A stretch of DNA of 64,000 bases from Acanthaster planci (lineage: Eukaryota > Echinodermata > Asteroidea > Valvatida > Acanthasteridae), in contig NW_019091372.1 of the NCBI RefSeq assembly GCF_001949145.1, forward strand, positions 1,237,631 to 1,301,630. Reading direction: 5' to 3'. The notes under the pieces were generated by a model, which saw nothing but the letters and a program-made list of their open reading frames with translations, had not been told where the DNA came from and did not search any database. Of this stretch, positions 23,176 through 40,222 are shown piece by piece. Both the position numbers and the translations under genes were made by a program. The first letter of the stretch is position 1, and each line of letters starts with the position of its first letter.

Positions 23176-24922
23176 AGAACGACGACTACTGCAGCTGTGA
23201 ATCTGATCTGACTTTGCGATAATCAGTCTTAAATTCCTGCAACGCTTATCTTTGAACTGAAACAAGCCCCGTTCGTATCGGGAACAAATTCTGTTCAGCC
23301 GAGAACGACTAGGTAACGCTAGGTACTGCAGGACATAAATGCTAGGAGTGCTGGCCAAGCAAATACCCATTACAGAACAAAAGAACTGACACCAAAGATG
23401 GCTACCACGCCAAGCCTCTATTATGGACATGGCTATATTTTTTAAATGTAGATGACCCCTCCCCCAGGAATTTGCAAGGTTTAACTGTCCTGATTCTCTG
23501 GTTCAATTCTCAACTTGGTATACTTTTAAGACTTTACTTCTACTTTCAATCAAAAAAGTGTGAACTTTGAATTGAACAACTTGATGAACTGGAATATTTT
23601 TTTACGACCACAAGCACAAGCTGGGCGGGCCAAATTACAAAGCCGTTAAGAACATCATGTACGGAAGCGTACCAATATATTTCATTAATTTGGAATTATT
23701 CAGACTTCTTGAACTTGGTGCGGCAATTAGTTACTTATTTGTCTACATTTTTGGGGGGGGGGAACAATTTGTTAAAGAACGGGCACTTTGAGGGGCGTAA
23801 GAATAACGAGTAATTCACGAAGAGTTTGGTTACAAGTTGAAATCCCAGATAGGCTTCCAGTTTAGAAATTAGAAATGTGGTCCCTTCAAACACACTGTGC
23901 GCGCTGTGCCCAGCAAAGACATAATTCTCTCTCAGCAGTTTTCTGGTTTTTTTTTAAATCAAGTCTGGCGCCCAGACCATCCGATGTTGTTTTTACTGCC
24001 ATTGGGATCAGCTAGTCAAAGCAGGGATTGTACGCCCAAATAGACGGGACCCCGGGTTGAGAAGTTGGCAGGACCTCAGACTTAAGGGCACTGCTTGAGG
24101 TGTACCATGGCCCGAAATTGGAGGCAAGGCACACAAAAAATGAAATAACTTGGAGGCGTATTTATAAGACAACATTAAGCATACTTCTGCCTTCTACAGT
24201 CTTGAATGATCACATATAGGCAGTCATGTATCCAGTGTTCATGTTGCATGGCAAACGATAAATGTACACCACTGACAGAATTAGAGCATTTCCTTGTCTC
24301 GTCAAGAGGTCTGTCTTGTGTTAACCCCGAGCCCCTGAGACATTCTTTGCTGTGCTAGGAACCTTCCGGACTTCACCTAGAATCTACCAAACTGACACTT
24401 GAATCGGATGGCATCATAGCCCTGCGCAAAATAACTACGGCAAGGCAGCTACAAGACTGAATTCATAGATTTCTGACAATAAACACCGAGATGCCATTTT
24501 GACAGATTTGGAAATGGTATATCGTTTTGTTTCTTTTGGAGAGAAAGAAAATGTCTGAAAACATTTCCCTTCCCGTGCCAGAGGAATTTGCAGGATTGAG
24601 GTAGGCAGAGCCCAGCCACGGTCAACTCTACCTGGGGCCTAAAGTGTCCCTGAGATGCAAAAGTTCTCCGCATTTGCCGTGGTTTCCTTCGAAGGGAAAG
24701 GGGTTTTGCAAAGCTCGGAAGGTTTCCCGGAAATGGGCAGAATTTTCAGTTTTCTTTTCAAGCAATGACGCTGTTAATCAGCAACCTGAAGCTCTGAGCA
24801 CAGAAATAAGGACAAAAAAAAAGACAGGTAAGCAGACTGCCCCCTATAAAAACGGCACCTGAGCAGATAGGGTAACAGGTGCTTCCCCTCCCTCCATTCA
24901 TCTGTGAAGCCCCCCCCAAGCC

Positions 24923-30299
<5,377 letters not shown>

Positions 30300-30717
30300 G
30301 CTGGGCAAAATGCTTTCTTCTCGTACCGTTTGTGTACACGTCATTGAAAACTGTACTCACAACTAATGCATATTCAAAACTCTTGTTATCACGCAAGAAA
30401 TTCCTGTTAGCGGTCTAAGAAAGGAGAGAAGTCCACTGGGATTATTCAGAATTTCTAACTCAGTCGAAGCATGGAGCCATGGTCGAAGTCTCCATTTTCC
30501 TGATAACGGAGAAATCTTCTAAAACTTTCAGCTACATTTTTACTTATTTTTTTCTGAGACAAGACAGCATTTCCAATGTGTCGGAATTATCTCATCTTCT
30601 GATTAATTGTTTTATTTGTTTGTACTTGCAGCAACATTTATTTATCCGAGAAGAGCAGAAGAGGGCGTGTTCAGTTTTTGGCACAACCAATTCCTTACAC
30701 TGAGTATGCATAACGAA

Positions 30718-30723
30718 TTTATT
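30718..30723 (-). terminator. Possible poly(A) signal after the minus-strand frame ending at 30787
   Basis: TTTATT on plus (AATAAA on minus), 64 bp after the TAA of the frame ending KKERWQ. Confidence 0.25.
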
Positions 30724-30786
30724 CCTTAATGTATGGTCTCTGCGTACGTGCAGAATACGTGCAAGATAAGAACCCGCTTGGAAAAT

Positions 30787-31002
30787 TTACTGCCATCTCT
30801 CTTTCTTTTGCCTCTTGGGGGTGCCCTTCAACTCGGGGTGGATATCCAGCCATAGAGGGAAAGATACAAATATGTCAATAAAAACAAACAACATTTCTAA
30901 TGAAGCAGCAGTAAACTTATATTCAACCAGGTGCAGTTCTAGGGGGTCTCGAGCAGCTTTCACCCTGCCCCCCCCCAAAAAAAACCAAATAAAGAAATAT
31001 TT
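30787..31002 (-). CDS. Possible last exon of an unknown gene
   Basis: An open minus-strand frame ends in a basic tail, LDIHPELKGTPKRQKKERWQ, then TAA, with AATAAA 64 bp further on. The final 75 bases are more GC-rich and codon-like than the surroundings. Upstream, the frame passes through a low-complexity stretch; a poor GGGCAG acceptor near 31003 is the only candidate, so the left boundary is a guess. I do not recognise the protein. With the segment at 32486-32576 it hints at a small gene between prmt1 and tetraspanin B. Confidence 0.2.
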   Translation of the reverse strand, partial: KYFFIWFFLGGGRVKAARDPLELHLVEYKFTAASLEMLFVFIDIFVSFPLWLDIHPELKGTPKRQKKERWQ

Positions 31003-31933
31003 TAAAAAGTTAAAAAATAATGGATTCACAGTGGCCAAGGTTAAAAGGTAGCATCACGCGTACGAAGGCGTCTGGCCCCTCTCAAAAATATTGGCTCTAA
31101 AACAGCCCCGGCATTCAAACCCCTTTTATTAAAAAAAATGAGATATGCAGAAACAAACACTCTTATTGAGAACAAAATTTATACGAAGATCTTATGCATA
31201 AAAAATTGAAGTACCATTCTTTCGTTTCAGTCTGTTTAACCACTGCAGTTTTCGAAGAAACCAACTAAAATATTTCTAGTGCCGCGAAAGTGTCGTCATC
31301 GGTTCTTGTGTATAAATTTGCATATAACCACAAAGTGCCCCCTCTTCTTCGGAAGGTGACTGTGGACGATCGCGAGCAGGACAGACACAATCGTCGTTTT
31401 AGCAGCCTTTGTCGTTTGTTGTCTTATAAGCGGTAAGTACGAATGTGGAATACGTTTTTCTTGGATAGAGAAAGGGGAATGTTGGTAACAAGCGGGATAT
31501 GTCAGCATAATTACAACTCGCCGCCGAACGAACCGACAGCTCAGGCCATCAGCGAACTGCATGCTGTACGTACGGTACACATTTTATATACGAAGAGTGA
31601 TTGGAAGAAGGGCGCCCTCTTTCGACTATTGATTGTGCCCCGCATTAATTACTTAAATTTTGTCTTAGATTTATTTTAGGCCTAAGACTGTTTTCATAAA
31701 TCGTCAAGCACAACAAGAAAGAAGTGTCCAAAAATCCGACTGGAACATTATGATAGGTATGTTGGGCACAATCTTGAACATGTTGAACCTTGCTTAAATT
31801 TATGGTGCGTACATGATCTAGGCCCTGCTCCTTCATGTTATTTCTGAGTTTCTGAGTTGATAATGAAAGTATAGTCATCACCATGGAGCTATAAAAAAGT
31901 TTAGCTCCATGTTATCGCGCGAGTAATACTAGA

Positions 31934-32013
31934 GTGGAACACAGAATATGGGACACAGATGCACTACATTTGCCTCGTACACAGGACACAGACACACATC
32001 ATTCTGTGTTCCA
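31934..32013. repeat. Short inverted-repeat element
   Basis: TGGAACACAGAAT and its exact reverse complement bound about 80 bp with internal GGACACAG repeats. It could be a tiny MITE or a chance hairpin. Confidence 0.4.
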
Positions 32014-32485
32014 TGAGTGTTACCATGATAAACAAGCAAACTTGATGCGCAGTAAACATAAGGGCCCTATGCGCACCACCTTTGAATTTGATGTAACTTT
32101 CGCAGTTGTGAGTTTCGCCTTTAGCGTAAAAATGGCCCAGTGCATTGAGTTAGAATAGCACATTTCACAGGGTTTGATTTGAACCGAGCAATACACTTCA
32201 TATATCACACTGTTTGTTGCCATGGTTTGACCAGTCAGAACCAAAGATCAGAAAGCGCCGAAGGCGCGAAATGGATAACTCTGCCCAAAAGGTGTAATTA
32301 TCATGGGCGCCATTTGAGCAAGCGATACGCCTGCGCAGTTTACGGTAATGCTTAGGCGCAGGCGCACCAGGTGTACATGTACGTGCCTACCACGGCGCCT
32401 GCACCTGTGCATGGTATGTCTTTCTGATGGCTTACATAAACCACTTCAAGGGAAAATAAGTGAGGTCCATCTATGGATCTCTTAC

Positions 32486-32576
32486 CCTCAGCTTTCAGAC
32501 TAGTCTCGTAGTCCAAATCTAATACATACTGAAACTGTCCAGTGATGTCCATATTGAACTCATCCCACATCCTTGA
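32486..32576 (-). CDS. Exon-like segment of an unidentified gene
   Basis: An acceptor CACACACAG is followed by an open frame reading MWDEFNMDITGQFQYVLDLD and then YETSLKAEG, ending at a good donor (AGG/GTAAGA). The length is 91 bases, so it would leave phase 1. The peptide looks protein-like (acidic, with aromatic and branched residues) but I cannot name it. The neighbouring exons needed to confirm it are not evident; the frame around 35890-35800 (ERLKPEIVEKLKGLNGG) and the one ending at 30787 are candidates. Confidence 0.3.
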
Positions 32577-35500
32577 CTGTGTGTGGTAATGTAAGTCTCT
32601 AGGTCCCTATTTTCACAGCCTGTTGTGAAGTCTGGCAGGGTTTCAGGTGAAGTTAGGGACTTGGCGACTATTTTTATTCACAAAGGTTAGACCTGCTGGC
32701 AAGACAGTTAGTGCAGCTCGGACAATGACGGAGTATGCAGGATAGTCGAAATACCTTATCATCGCTAATCCTTTTGAGCTTGGAGGGGTTGAACAAGGGG
32801 TCCGTATTTTTTTGGGGGGAGGGTTACGGTACATGTACCATGTGCAATGGTGGGGTGCGGGGCCTACTTTCCTGGTCTGTTGCCAGTATAGACCAATCCA
32901 CCCCTTCAACCTGTACCCTCGTGATCGTTGGCAGCTCACTCTTTGATTCACCAGTAAAGCTTCTCTTAACAAATTCCCAAATTCTCCAATTTCAGTGTGA
33001 TAATGTACATGCACCCCCTAAGGGGTCAGGGTTAAAGGTCATTTCTTCTAAATGCCGATATGAACCTAATGTGACATTTGTGAAATGTTAGCTTGCTGTC
33101 ACAGTGTTGTCACAAAGTTGCCTTTTCGTTTGGAAGATTGTGCTGGCTTCAATCTGTGCCTTCATAAACTGTGACATACAGTACACATGTATGTACTTGT
33201 GTGTTGTTCTTTCAAAGTGACATCCATATAGAAATTCGGATGATAGACGATTTAAAGTCAAATCCAATTGCTCGGTTTTGTTTTGTGTTCAAAAATGGGC
33301 ATTGAACTCTGAACAAAGCACAAAAACTCGGGCCGTCAAAACTTCTGGGTGGATATTGATGTCGGTAAATTACTCAGTCAACAGAATCCATTTTTCCTTC
33401 CCTTTCCATCTTCATTTTTTTTTTACTGAATTATTAAATTTAATTTTTTCAGCATATTTTTGTTTACTTTTTGGAGTAGATGGCATCAGTAGAATTGGGT
33501 CCTACCAGGGCCCTACTTGACAAAAAATTTTTAAATCTTGTCTAAAGCTTAGTTCAGGAACATGAAGATTTGTAGCACTGATCGACTAAAACAAGTCTAA
33601 TGCCTAAAGATAAATTGCGTGAAAAGGTTGGAATGTGGCCATGTCGAGGGGCAGCCTAGACTTGTCCTAGTCTAACAGTCCTGTCCCACAGTATGGGAGA
33701 CATGTATCGATACCATGCATAATGCACAACGGAGGCTCTGAGCAGCAAATGTTTTCGTCCAGGATTTTCTCTTAAAGGCAGAGTGATACTTTGGTAATCC
33801 CCCTGGAAAAAAATTGTGCAATTTGTATCCGAAAGCATAACTGGTTTTAAAGATGGTAATAGTAGTAAGCACCCTGTGAAATTATTTCGTCTGCAATGTC
33901 CAGTCGATTAGAAATCAATAACAGTACAGTGTATGTCAAAAAATTTGAATCTCCAAAAGTGGCCTGTTTTGGTGGAAAATACCGTGTCAGTTTTTTACTG
34001 TTTTCTCCAGAAGTAGGAACTGTGTGGAACTGAAACTTTCACACGTGATTTGAATTTTATCTTTTTTGATAATTTTGCCTATCAATCAGCATTCCTTTGA
34101 CAAACACCAACCTTTGACCCTGCTCACTACACGGTTGGTCATAAGACAGAAAAATGCACCAATGTTTAGAGTTTTTCATACTTTTGCTTCCCAACCACAT
34201 TCCTACGTGGTTGGGACTTGAACAAGTCTAGGGTTGAACAAAATTCAATGCGCGGGATGTTTTGTTTAAATTATTGAAATGACTTTCACGGGTGTCACTC
34301 ACCACAGTCATCTTAATGGTATTTGTCTGGCACAATGTACAGTCTCTGCTGTTAGTGACTTATGGTATTCCAACTACACACTTTCACTTTGTAAATTCTC
34401 GTGCGCTCTTCTGTTTGTATGCATTACAGGAATAAGAAATGTCCGTGTTTTCCTGCATGTGTGAGCCACATTTTTCTGTCCGTTTGCAACTCAGCAAAGT
34501 TAAGGAGCTTAGTGTCATAATGAGAAATACCGTGTACATTTGAATTCTTATAATATTCCGGCTTCATGCTGTGAACAGCTCTTACATGCGCTGTGAAAGA
34601 TTTGCCGTGCGTGCATCACATTGCCCTGATGACCATTTTGGCTTGCAAAATTGGTCTCACTTGTTCAACCAATAATTCATGAAAAAAAAAGACATTTTTC
34701 ACGTGGCAGCCTTAATGGATAAGGAATGTGGTTTAACAGAATATTTACAACGATACAGAATTTATGACAACATCATTAAATCTATTTAGGCCTACAATGT
34801 ACATGTAAAACAAAAATCATATGCCTTAAAATTTAAACCTTTTTTTCCGTAGTGTTTACTTTTTAAAGTTACACTCAACCGAAAGGCATCACCTGAACAC
34901 TTACGGTGTCAAAGTCTTGCAACCTACAAGTACACTATGTAGTTCTGAATATGTCCCCCATTCAATGATACATGTACATAATTGGCTTTTTGCTTGGGGG
35001 ATTTGTCCCATATTCCTCCCCTCTCCTCGGCATGTTTAAGCTCTCTGCTGCAGGACCACTGCCACAAATGTACAATGACGAATGACCCCGGGGCAAGAAT
35101 GTTGATGAAGCACTGGACATAATTTGTCAGAGGAAATCTACCAGACACGTAGATGGGCCTGCAAAGACATTGACGAGATGTGCATGATGAATGGGTACAC
35201 GCTGTTTGCAGTTTCCTCCAACTGTTTCATGGGAAAGGGACTATTGGCCGAGGAATGTCGTGATCATACGTGAACATGTGGATTGTTCTTTAGTCGGACT
35301 ACTGGAAGCAACTATCCGCCTTGATCCTGCTGTAGCTGCCCATCAGTATGGACTAATCGAAACCTTGAGATTTAGAGAAATCATCCGATTGTTCTGGTTA
35401 AAGAATCTGTACATTTTTACATTGAAGCTATCTTCAAATTTAACAGCCAATGAGAACATTTTTAAAACCGGCCTGATGAGAATTAATTTGATTTTGCCTG

Positions 35501-37098
35501 CCCTTGGCACTGGTACACGTAGAATAGAGTTCTGTCGACTTGAGTCATGTTCATTTTTAAGATACATGTACAACGTACATGTACTGTGGTCACATGTTTT
35601 TGTTTCAGATCTGTCAGAGCAATAATTCAGGATGTAATGAGAGTTTTCTTGACCGGTGGAACGAGGGATGAAGGCAAAATGGAAACTTAGGACGGTGAAA
35701 TTGAAAGTAAACAAGGAAATAAAAACAAGAATTGAAACTTGCGTGGTGATATGAATTGTACAGAAAAATGTAGCCACAGAAAATGCAACAAAGGGGCCCA
35801 CCCCAAGCAGGAACTCTTCTTGTGAAGCAAATCGCTGACCCCCCGTTCAACCCTTTCAGCTTTTCCACAATTTCAGGTTTCAGCCTTTCCCCGAACTCCA
35901 CACCCCATGACTAATTTCTGGTAATATTAACATAAACTGGCATTCGTGGAGGTGGACACAATCCTAGTGCAGCGTGCGCATGCTGACATGTGCACTGCAG
36001 GCATCACGGCCGGCTGGATTGCATGCATGTTCACGTAAAATGGTTTGGACATCTTGAAATCTCGCAGGTCACATTCCTGGAAGGCAAGGACAAGGTGGAG
36101 CATTCTGCCGCGGTGCCTTCACATTTCACGCTCGGGATGATAGGACGTAAAATGCAAGGTTTACGTAGCACTGGTGACTCGAAACTGCTCCAAGCAATCG
36201 TACATGTACAAGATACGATACCGCACGTGATTCACCAATTTACTTGTGAATATGCCTCAAGCATATCTGTCCGTCTGTGTACATGGGCACGCATGCACTG
36301 TACAATTAATTTCAAATATTTTTAGAAACACTTTACATTTGTTTATGAGATGCAGGATGTGTCTCATGATCCTGGTCACCGGTTACTCTCAATATAAACA
36401 GAAAGGGAGTCCCTTCCTTTACATTAATTACACTCTGCGCATGTAGGGTACATGAAAGTGTTACAGTGTAGAATTTTACGTGTTTGTATACATTGTGGTT
36501 TGCTTGTTTTGGTAGAGTGACATGCTTACACTTCAAGATGCAAATATTTAGTGTATGCATCATTGTGTTGCACATGGGAATTGTGCTTCCATTTTTGGGG
36601 GAGTTGTTTTGTATCGAGCTCATTTTTTACTTTGTCTTGGTCCACAAACTTGTACATGTAGCTATGTGATATGTCATTATTAACCAGTGCACAATTCTGA
36701 AGTTGCTCATTAGGATAGCTGGGAATATTCAAAGTGCAGTGAACTTGAAGCATTTCTTGGAAGAATGAGTTTCATTGCGTTGTTCTGCTGGAGAATGATC
36801 AGTGATTAGAAGTGCACATGTATTGGTGCCAATCCAAGCAGACTCTCTCTTGTGAGGTTTCCAGCCTTTGAAGGAGAGCATTCGAAAACCTCTAGCACCA
36901 GTTGAGCAGGTGAATTTATTGGAGATTCAGTTTTCCGTTTCACACATGCAGTGCGAAAGAAAACATGGCCAGAATTGTGGATGCGTGGCTTTGCAAGACC
37001 TTTAAATGCCTGGGCTATCTTGGAATGTTCCCTGCAGGGAGACTTGAACCAGTGCATGAAGGCATCCACCTAGCTTCAGGTCAGCTGAGGTCGTCGCC

Positions 37099-40000
37099 AT
37101 GGGATCGCCGTACGATAAAGAGCCCTGCTGTGGTATCTCGCTGCTCAAGTACATCTTGTTCATCTTCAACTTTTTTCTCCTGGTGAGGCAGTCGGTCCGC
37201 GACCAAAATCTGCTACTTACAAGAAAGGAATCAGGGGGGATGTTAAAATTAAAACAGTAATGAGCAAATCTGCTAGCTTTGATAAGAAACGTGCGGTATT
37301 ACAAAAGTCGAAAGTTTGTCCGTTGCAGAACATTCTCAAAGACACAAGGCAGAATATTGACTAATCTCGTGAACAAAATTTGAAGCCATTTCTACGGCGT
37401 TGCAAATTTCTTGGGCAGGCGGTACATGCGTGTTGGAATAACCTTACCTTTCCGACCAAAATGGTGCTCTGCCTTGCCCACACGTACCTGTGGGCCTTTA
37501 AGACACGCACGTGAGCTTTGCACTGCCAATAAGCCTGGTGTCGTGCCTGCCTCTCTCTTGGTCACCAGTGAGGGCACACTTGTTCACGGCTTCCAAAACA
37601 AGCCGGTGCCCTCCTTGACATCTGCCGATTCAAGTAATCTAATCCCAATTGTCCCTGTGGCATCTCGCAGCTAGGGGGCGCCGGAGTGACGGGCATTGGG
37701 CTCTGGACCCTACTCAAGAAGTGGGACTACGCCAGCCTGCTCTGCGACGATCTCTACACCATTGCCACCTGGGTGCTGATCATCGTGGGCGGGATTGTAA
37801 TCATCATCGCAGCGCTGGGCTGCTTCGGTGCCCAACAAGAGCAGAAATGCTGCCTGCTGATTGTAAGTCAGTGGCAGACATAACTACACCTGAAGAAAAA
37901 AGAATGTTACACTTCTCTAAGCTTGGGAACTTCAGGGCCTGTTTGTATTCAAAACATATCATATGACTGCAGAATATAGAGTACATTTGATGTCACTTAA
38001 CATCTGGAGAAAAATGTGCCAAGTTGAGATACGCTAGAATCATTCAAATTAACACCACTGCGTGTAATTTACCTTTTCACCACAAATTCACCCTGACATT
38101 GGGCTTCCAACAAACAAGAACCAACCTTTTCAAAAGTTCCAAAACTGTATACCATGGCAAACTTTACTCCCCTCCTTGCCACATGGATCTTTTAAATCGT
38201 TGAGTTATCAGCAAGGGTACCCATCTGGTGCCCCTGTATGTACACTTTCTTCGTTTGTTTAACCCCTCAGTACTTTACACTTCTGCTACTGCTGTGCCTA
38301 GGGGAGCTTCTGGTCGGCATCTATACTTACATCTACAGAGATCGGGTAAGTGTTTCCCTCGGTTTAACTGTTGCTATGTTTAAACAAGACCCAGCCCATT
38401 CTGAAGGGAGGGGAAGCTTGGAGCCGGAGGAGATGTATTTTCTGGTTCTTTCTAACTCTTCGTTAACCGGTACGCAGGTTAACATGGAGCTGGAGCGGTG
38501 CCTCAACAGCACGCTGGTGGCCAACTACGGCATGCCTGACCAAGAGGATTACTCCAAGGGTGTTGACAACCTACAGAGAAAGGTAAACGCCGTGTCCAAA
38601 ATGGATCGCGGGGACTTGCTGAACATACAGGGGTCACGTCATTTTTAAGTCCTGTTCCCATTGAAATCTTGTTTCTTTTTTTATAAAAGTACTGCAAGTG
38701 AACGGAAGAACTGCAAAATTAAGCGCAATCAGAATGTACTGAGAACTGGCATCCCTGTTAGTTTTAAATGGCACTTACGGTAATCTTAGCAGGCCAAAAG
38801 TGAGGTGGTGCTGTGCACATTTCCATCCAGGCCGTTTTGCCTTTAGCATCATAAATATTATTGTTTGTTTAATCGAAGTGATGCGAAACACGACCAATTC
38901 TTTCGCTGGAAAAAAGGGTTTTGGTATCTGTCAAGAAAATGAAGAAATTTCAGTCTCGGATGTTTTACTTGAAGGAAGGATAAGAGGGAGTTGCCGTTAG
39001 TTTCCACAAGGGCACGGAAGGGAAAGCCTAACGGGAACCTATCAGAGACACTTGCTGTTGACAGACGGCTTCAGTTCCATTGTGCATGTCGATATCCGTT
39101 CATCATTTTATTGCACAAATGTCAACCACTACATGTACCGCTTTTGCCATGTACAGTTTTACTGCTGTGGTGCGTCTGGCTATGCAGACTACCAGCAAAG
39201 CCTGTGGAAAGTAAAAGGGAAAGCTGGTAACCTGAGCTCGCCAGACAGCTGCTGCAAAACGGAGAGCAGCTACTGTGCCGTCCGGGACCATCCTTCCAAC
39301 ATCTACCATTTGGTAGGTCTGCAGGTTTTTAGTGGACATCATTGGTGCAGTGTGTGTGGGTTGATGGGTTTTGTTGATTAGTTGACGTGTGGCTTCTGCT
39401 GATTTTGTTGATTCCACAGGGCTGCGTGGATGGGCTGACCATCTTTCGGCGGACACGTGGCCATTAATGGTGCAGTGTACATGAGTTGATAACATCTTGA
39501 TTAGTTGATGAGTGGATTCTATTGTTTCTTGATTCCACAGGGTTGCGTGGATGGGCTGACCAACTACTTCAGTGGACACCTTGCTATCATCGGTGCGGTG
39601 TGCATGGCGATCGCAGGCGTGCAGGTAGGATTGCATTTCATGTTGCCCGATTTGGAGGATGATCGAGCCTTCCACTGACCACCTTCGTGGGGCTCAGTTC
39701 ACAGAACTGCTCAGGGCAGATTTGTGTTAAGCACTGGAAAGATTCACTAAGTCAAAACAAATTACCAACATAATATTTGATGTACATGTACCGTTTGTGT
39801 GACTGGTACTGTGCCGATTATTTCCAGGGTTCATTTCACAGAGCTCCTTAGCAGAAATTTGTGTCTAATATTGAAAAAATTTGCTTAGTCCAAGCAGGTT
39901 ACCAACTAAAATAACATTCGATGTGCATTATGTGTGGCTGGTTCTCTGCTGATTATTTGCTGGGCATATAACTTTACTACTAGTCTTTTTTTAAATAGTA

Positions 40001-40222
40001 GTTTCATTTTTGTTTCAACGATGAATGTCTAAAAATCTCCGATCTCAAGATGAGACCAAGAGGGTGATGTGACTTGGAGATTTGGAAAAAGGGCTCAAAG
40101 TATTGGGTCTCATTCACTGGTTTTCTGCATTTCCTTGTTTATTTTTCGGACAGATATTTGGGCTGGTCTTCTCCATGTGTCTGTATTGTCATCTGAGATA
40201 TGAAGAACAAGAGCCGTATTAA
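37099..40222 (+). CDS. Tetraspanin B, CD151/TSPAN11-like, 7 exons (254 aa)
   Basis: This is a four-pass tetraspanin of the CD151/TSPAN11 type; vertebrate CD151 binds laminin-receptor integrins. Exons: 37099-37182, 37671-37862, 38271-38345, 38478-38582, 39157-39312, 39541-39624, 40154-40222, all phase 0. TM1 is about 18-40, TM2 59-80, TM3 88-112 and TM4 216-243. In the large loop: LNSTLVANYGMP (N-glycosylation site at N127), CCG at 155-157, PDSCCKT with the cysteines at 184-185, C192, then RDHPSNIY and GC at 205-206. The LNxTLxxNYGxP, PDSCCKT and HPSNIY motifs are shared with human TSPAN11 and CD151. C125 makes a seventh loop cysteine. Cysteines flanking the membrane segments (CCG at 10-12 and CLYC near 241-244) are likely palmitoylation sites. 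A decayed copy of exon 6 sits upstream of it. The ATG is the first codon giving a normal-length N-terminus. Confidence 0.95.
39420..39467 (+). pseudogene. Decayed duplicate of tetraspanin B exon 6 with an intact acceptor
   Basis: GATTCCACAG followed by GGCTGCGTGGATGGGCTGACC repeats the start of exon 6 (39541) at a spacing of 121 bp. A 2-base deletion then shifts the frame, and translation stops at TAA 39465-39467 after GCVDGLTIFRRTRGH. The exon's donor GTGCAG/GTAGGA has no usable counterpart, so using this acceptor would extend exon 6 and truncate the protein before TM4. Confidence 0.85.
39690..39962. repeat. Imperfect tandem duplication of about 137 bp in the last intron of tetraspanin B
   Basis: Two diverged copies of a unit running from CA(G/T)TTCACAGA(A/G)CT to GATTATTTCCAGGG / GATTATTTGCTGGG. 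From memory, this TTCACAGAGCT...TTGTGT type of sequence is a common dispersed repeat in echinoderm DNA. Confidence 0.55.

Larger units (their letters stand above)
30300..37098. other. Divergent intergenic region between prmt1 and tetraspanin B
   Basis: About 6.8 kb between two start codons on opposite strands, so both promoters should lie here. I see no clear TATA box or CpG-rich block. A mildly CG-rich stretch with CACGTG boxes (around 30065 and 30162) lies instead inside prmt1 intron 1. The region holds the orphan exon-like segments listed separately, TACATGTA-rich sequence and AT-rich filler. The upstream ATG at 36965 overlapping the tetraspanin B start is probably removed by an acceptor at about 37080. 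Confidence 0.5.

Noticed and set aside
35191-35801. Overlapping 144- and 152-codon frames on opposite strands
   Set aside because: Mutual shadows in AT-rich DNA with no motif or codon signal.
36965-37186. 73-codon frame with ATG overlapping the start of tetraspanin B
   Set aside because: It overlaps exon 1 in another frame, shows no motif, and is probably spliced out by the acceptor at about 37080.
39441-39467. Treating the upstream exon-6 copy as a functional alternative exon like exon 7a/7b
   Set aside because: It has a 2-base deletion, an early stop and no donor of its own, so it is a decayed copy that at most supplies a competing acceptor.
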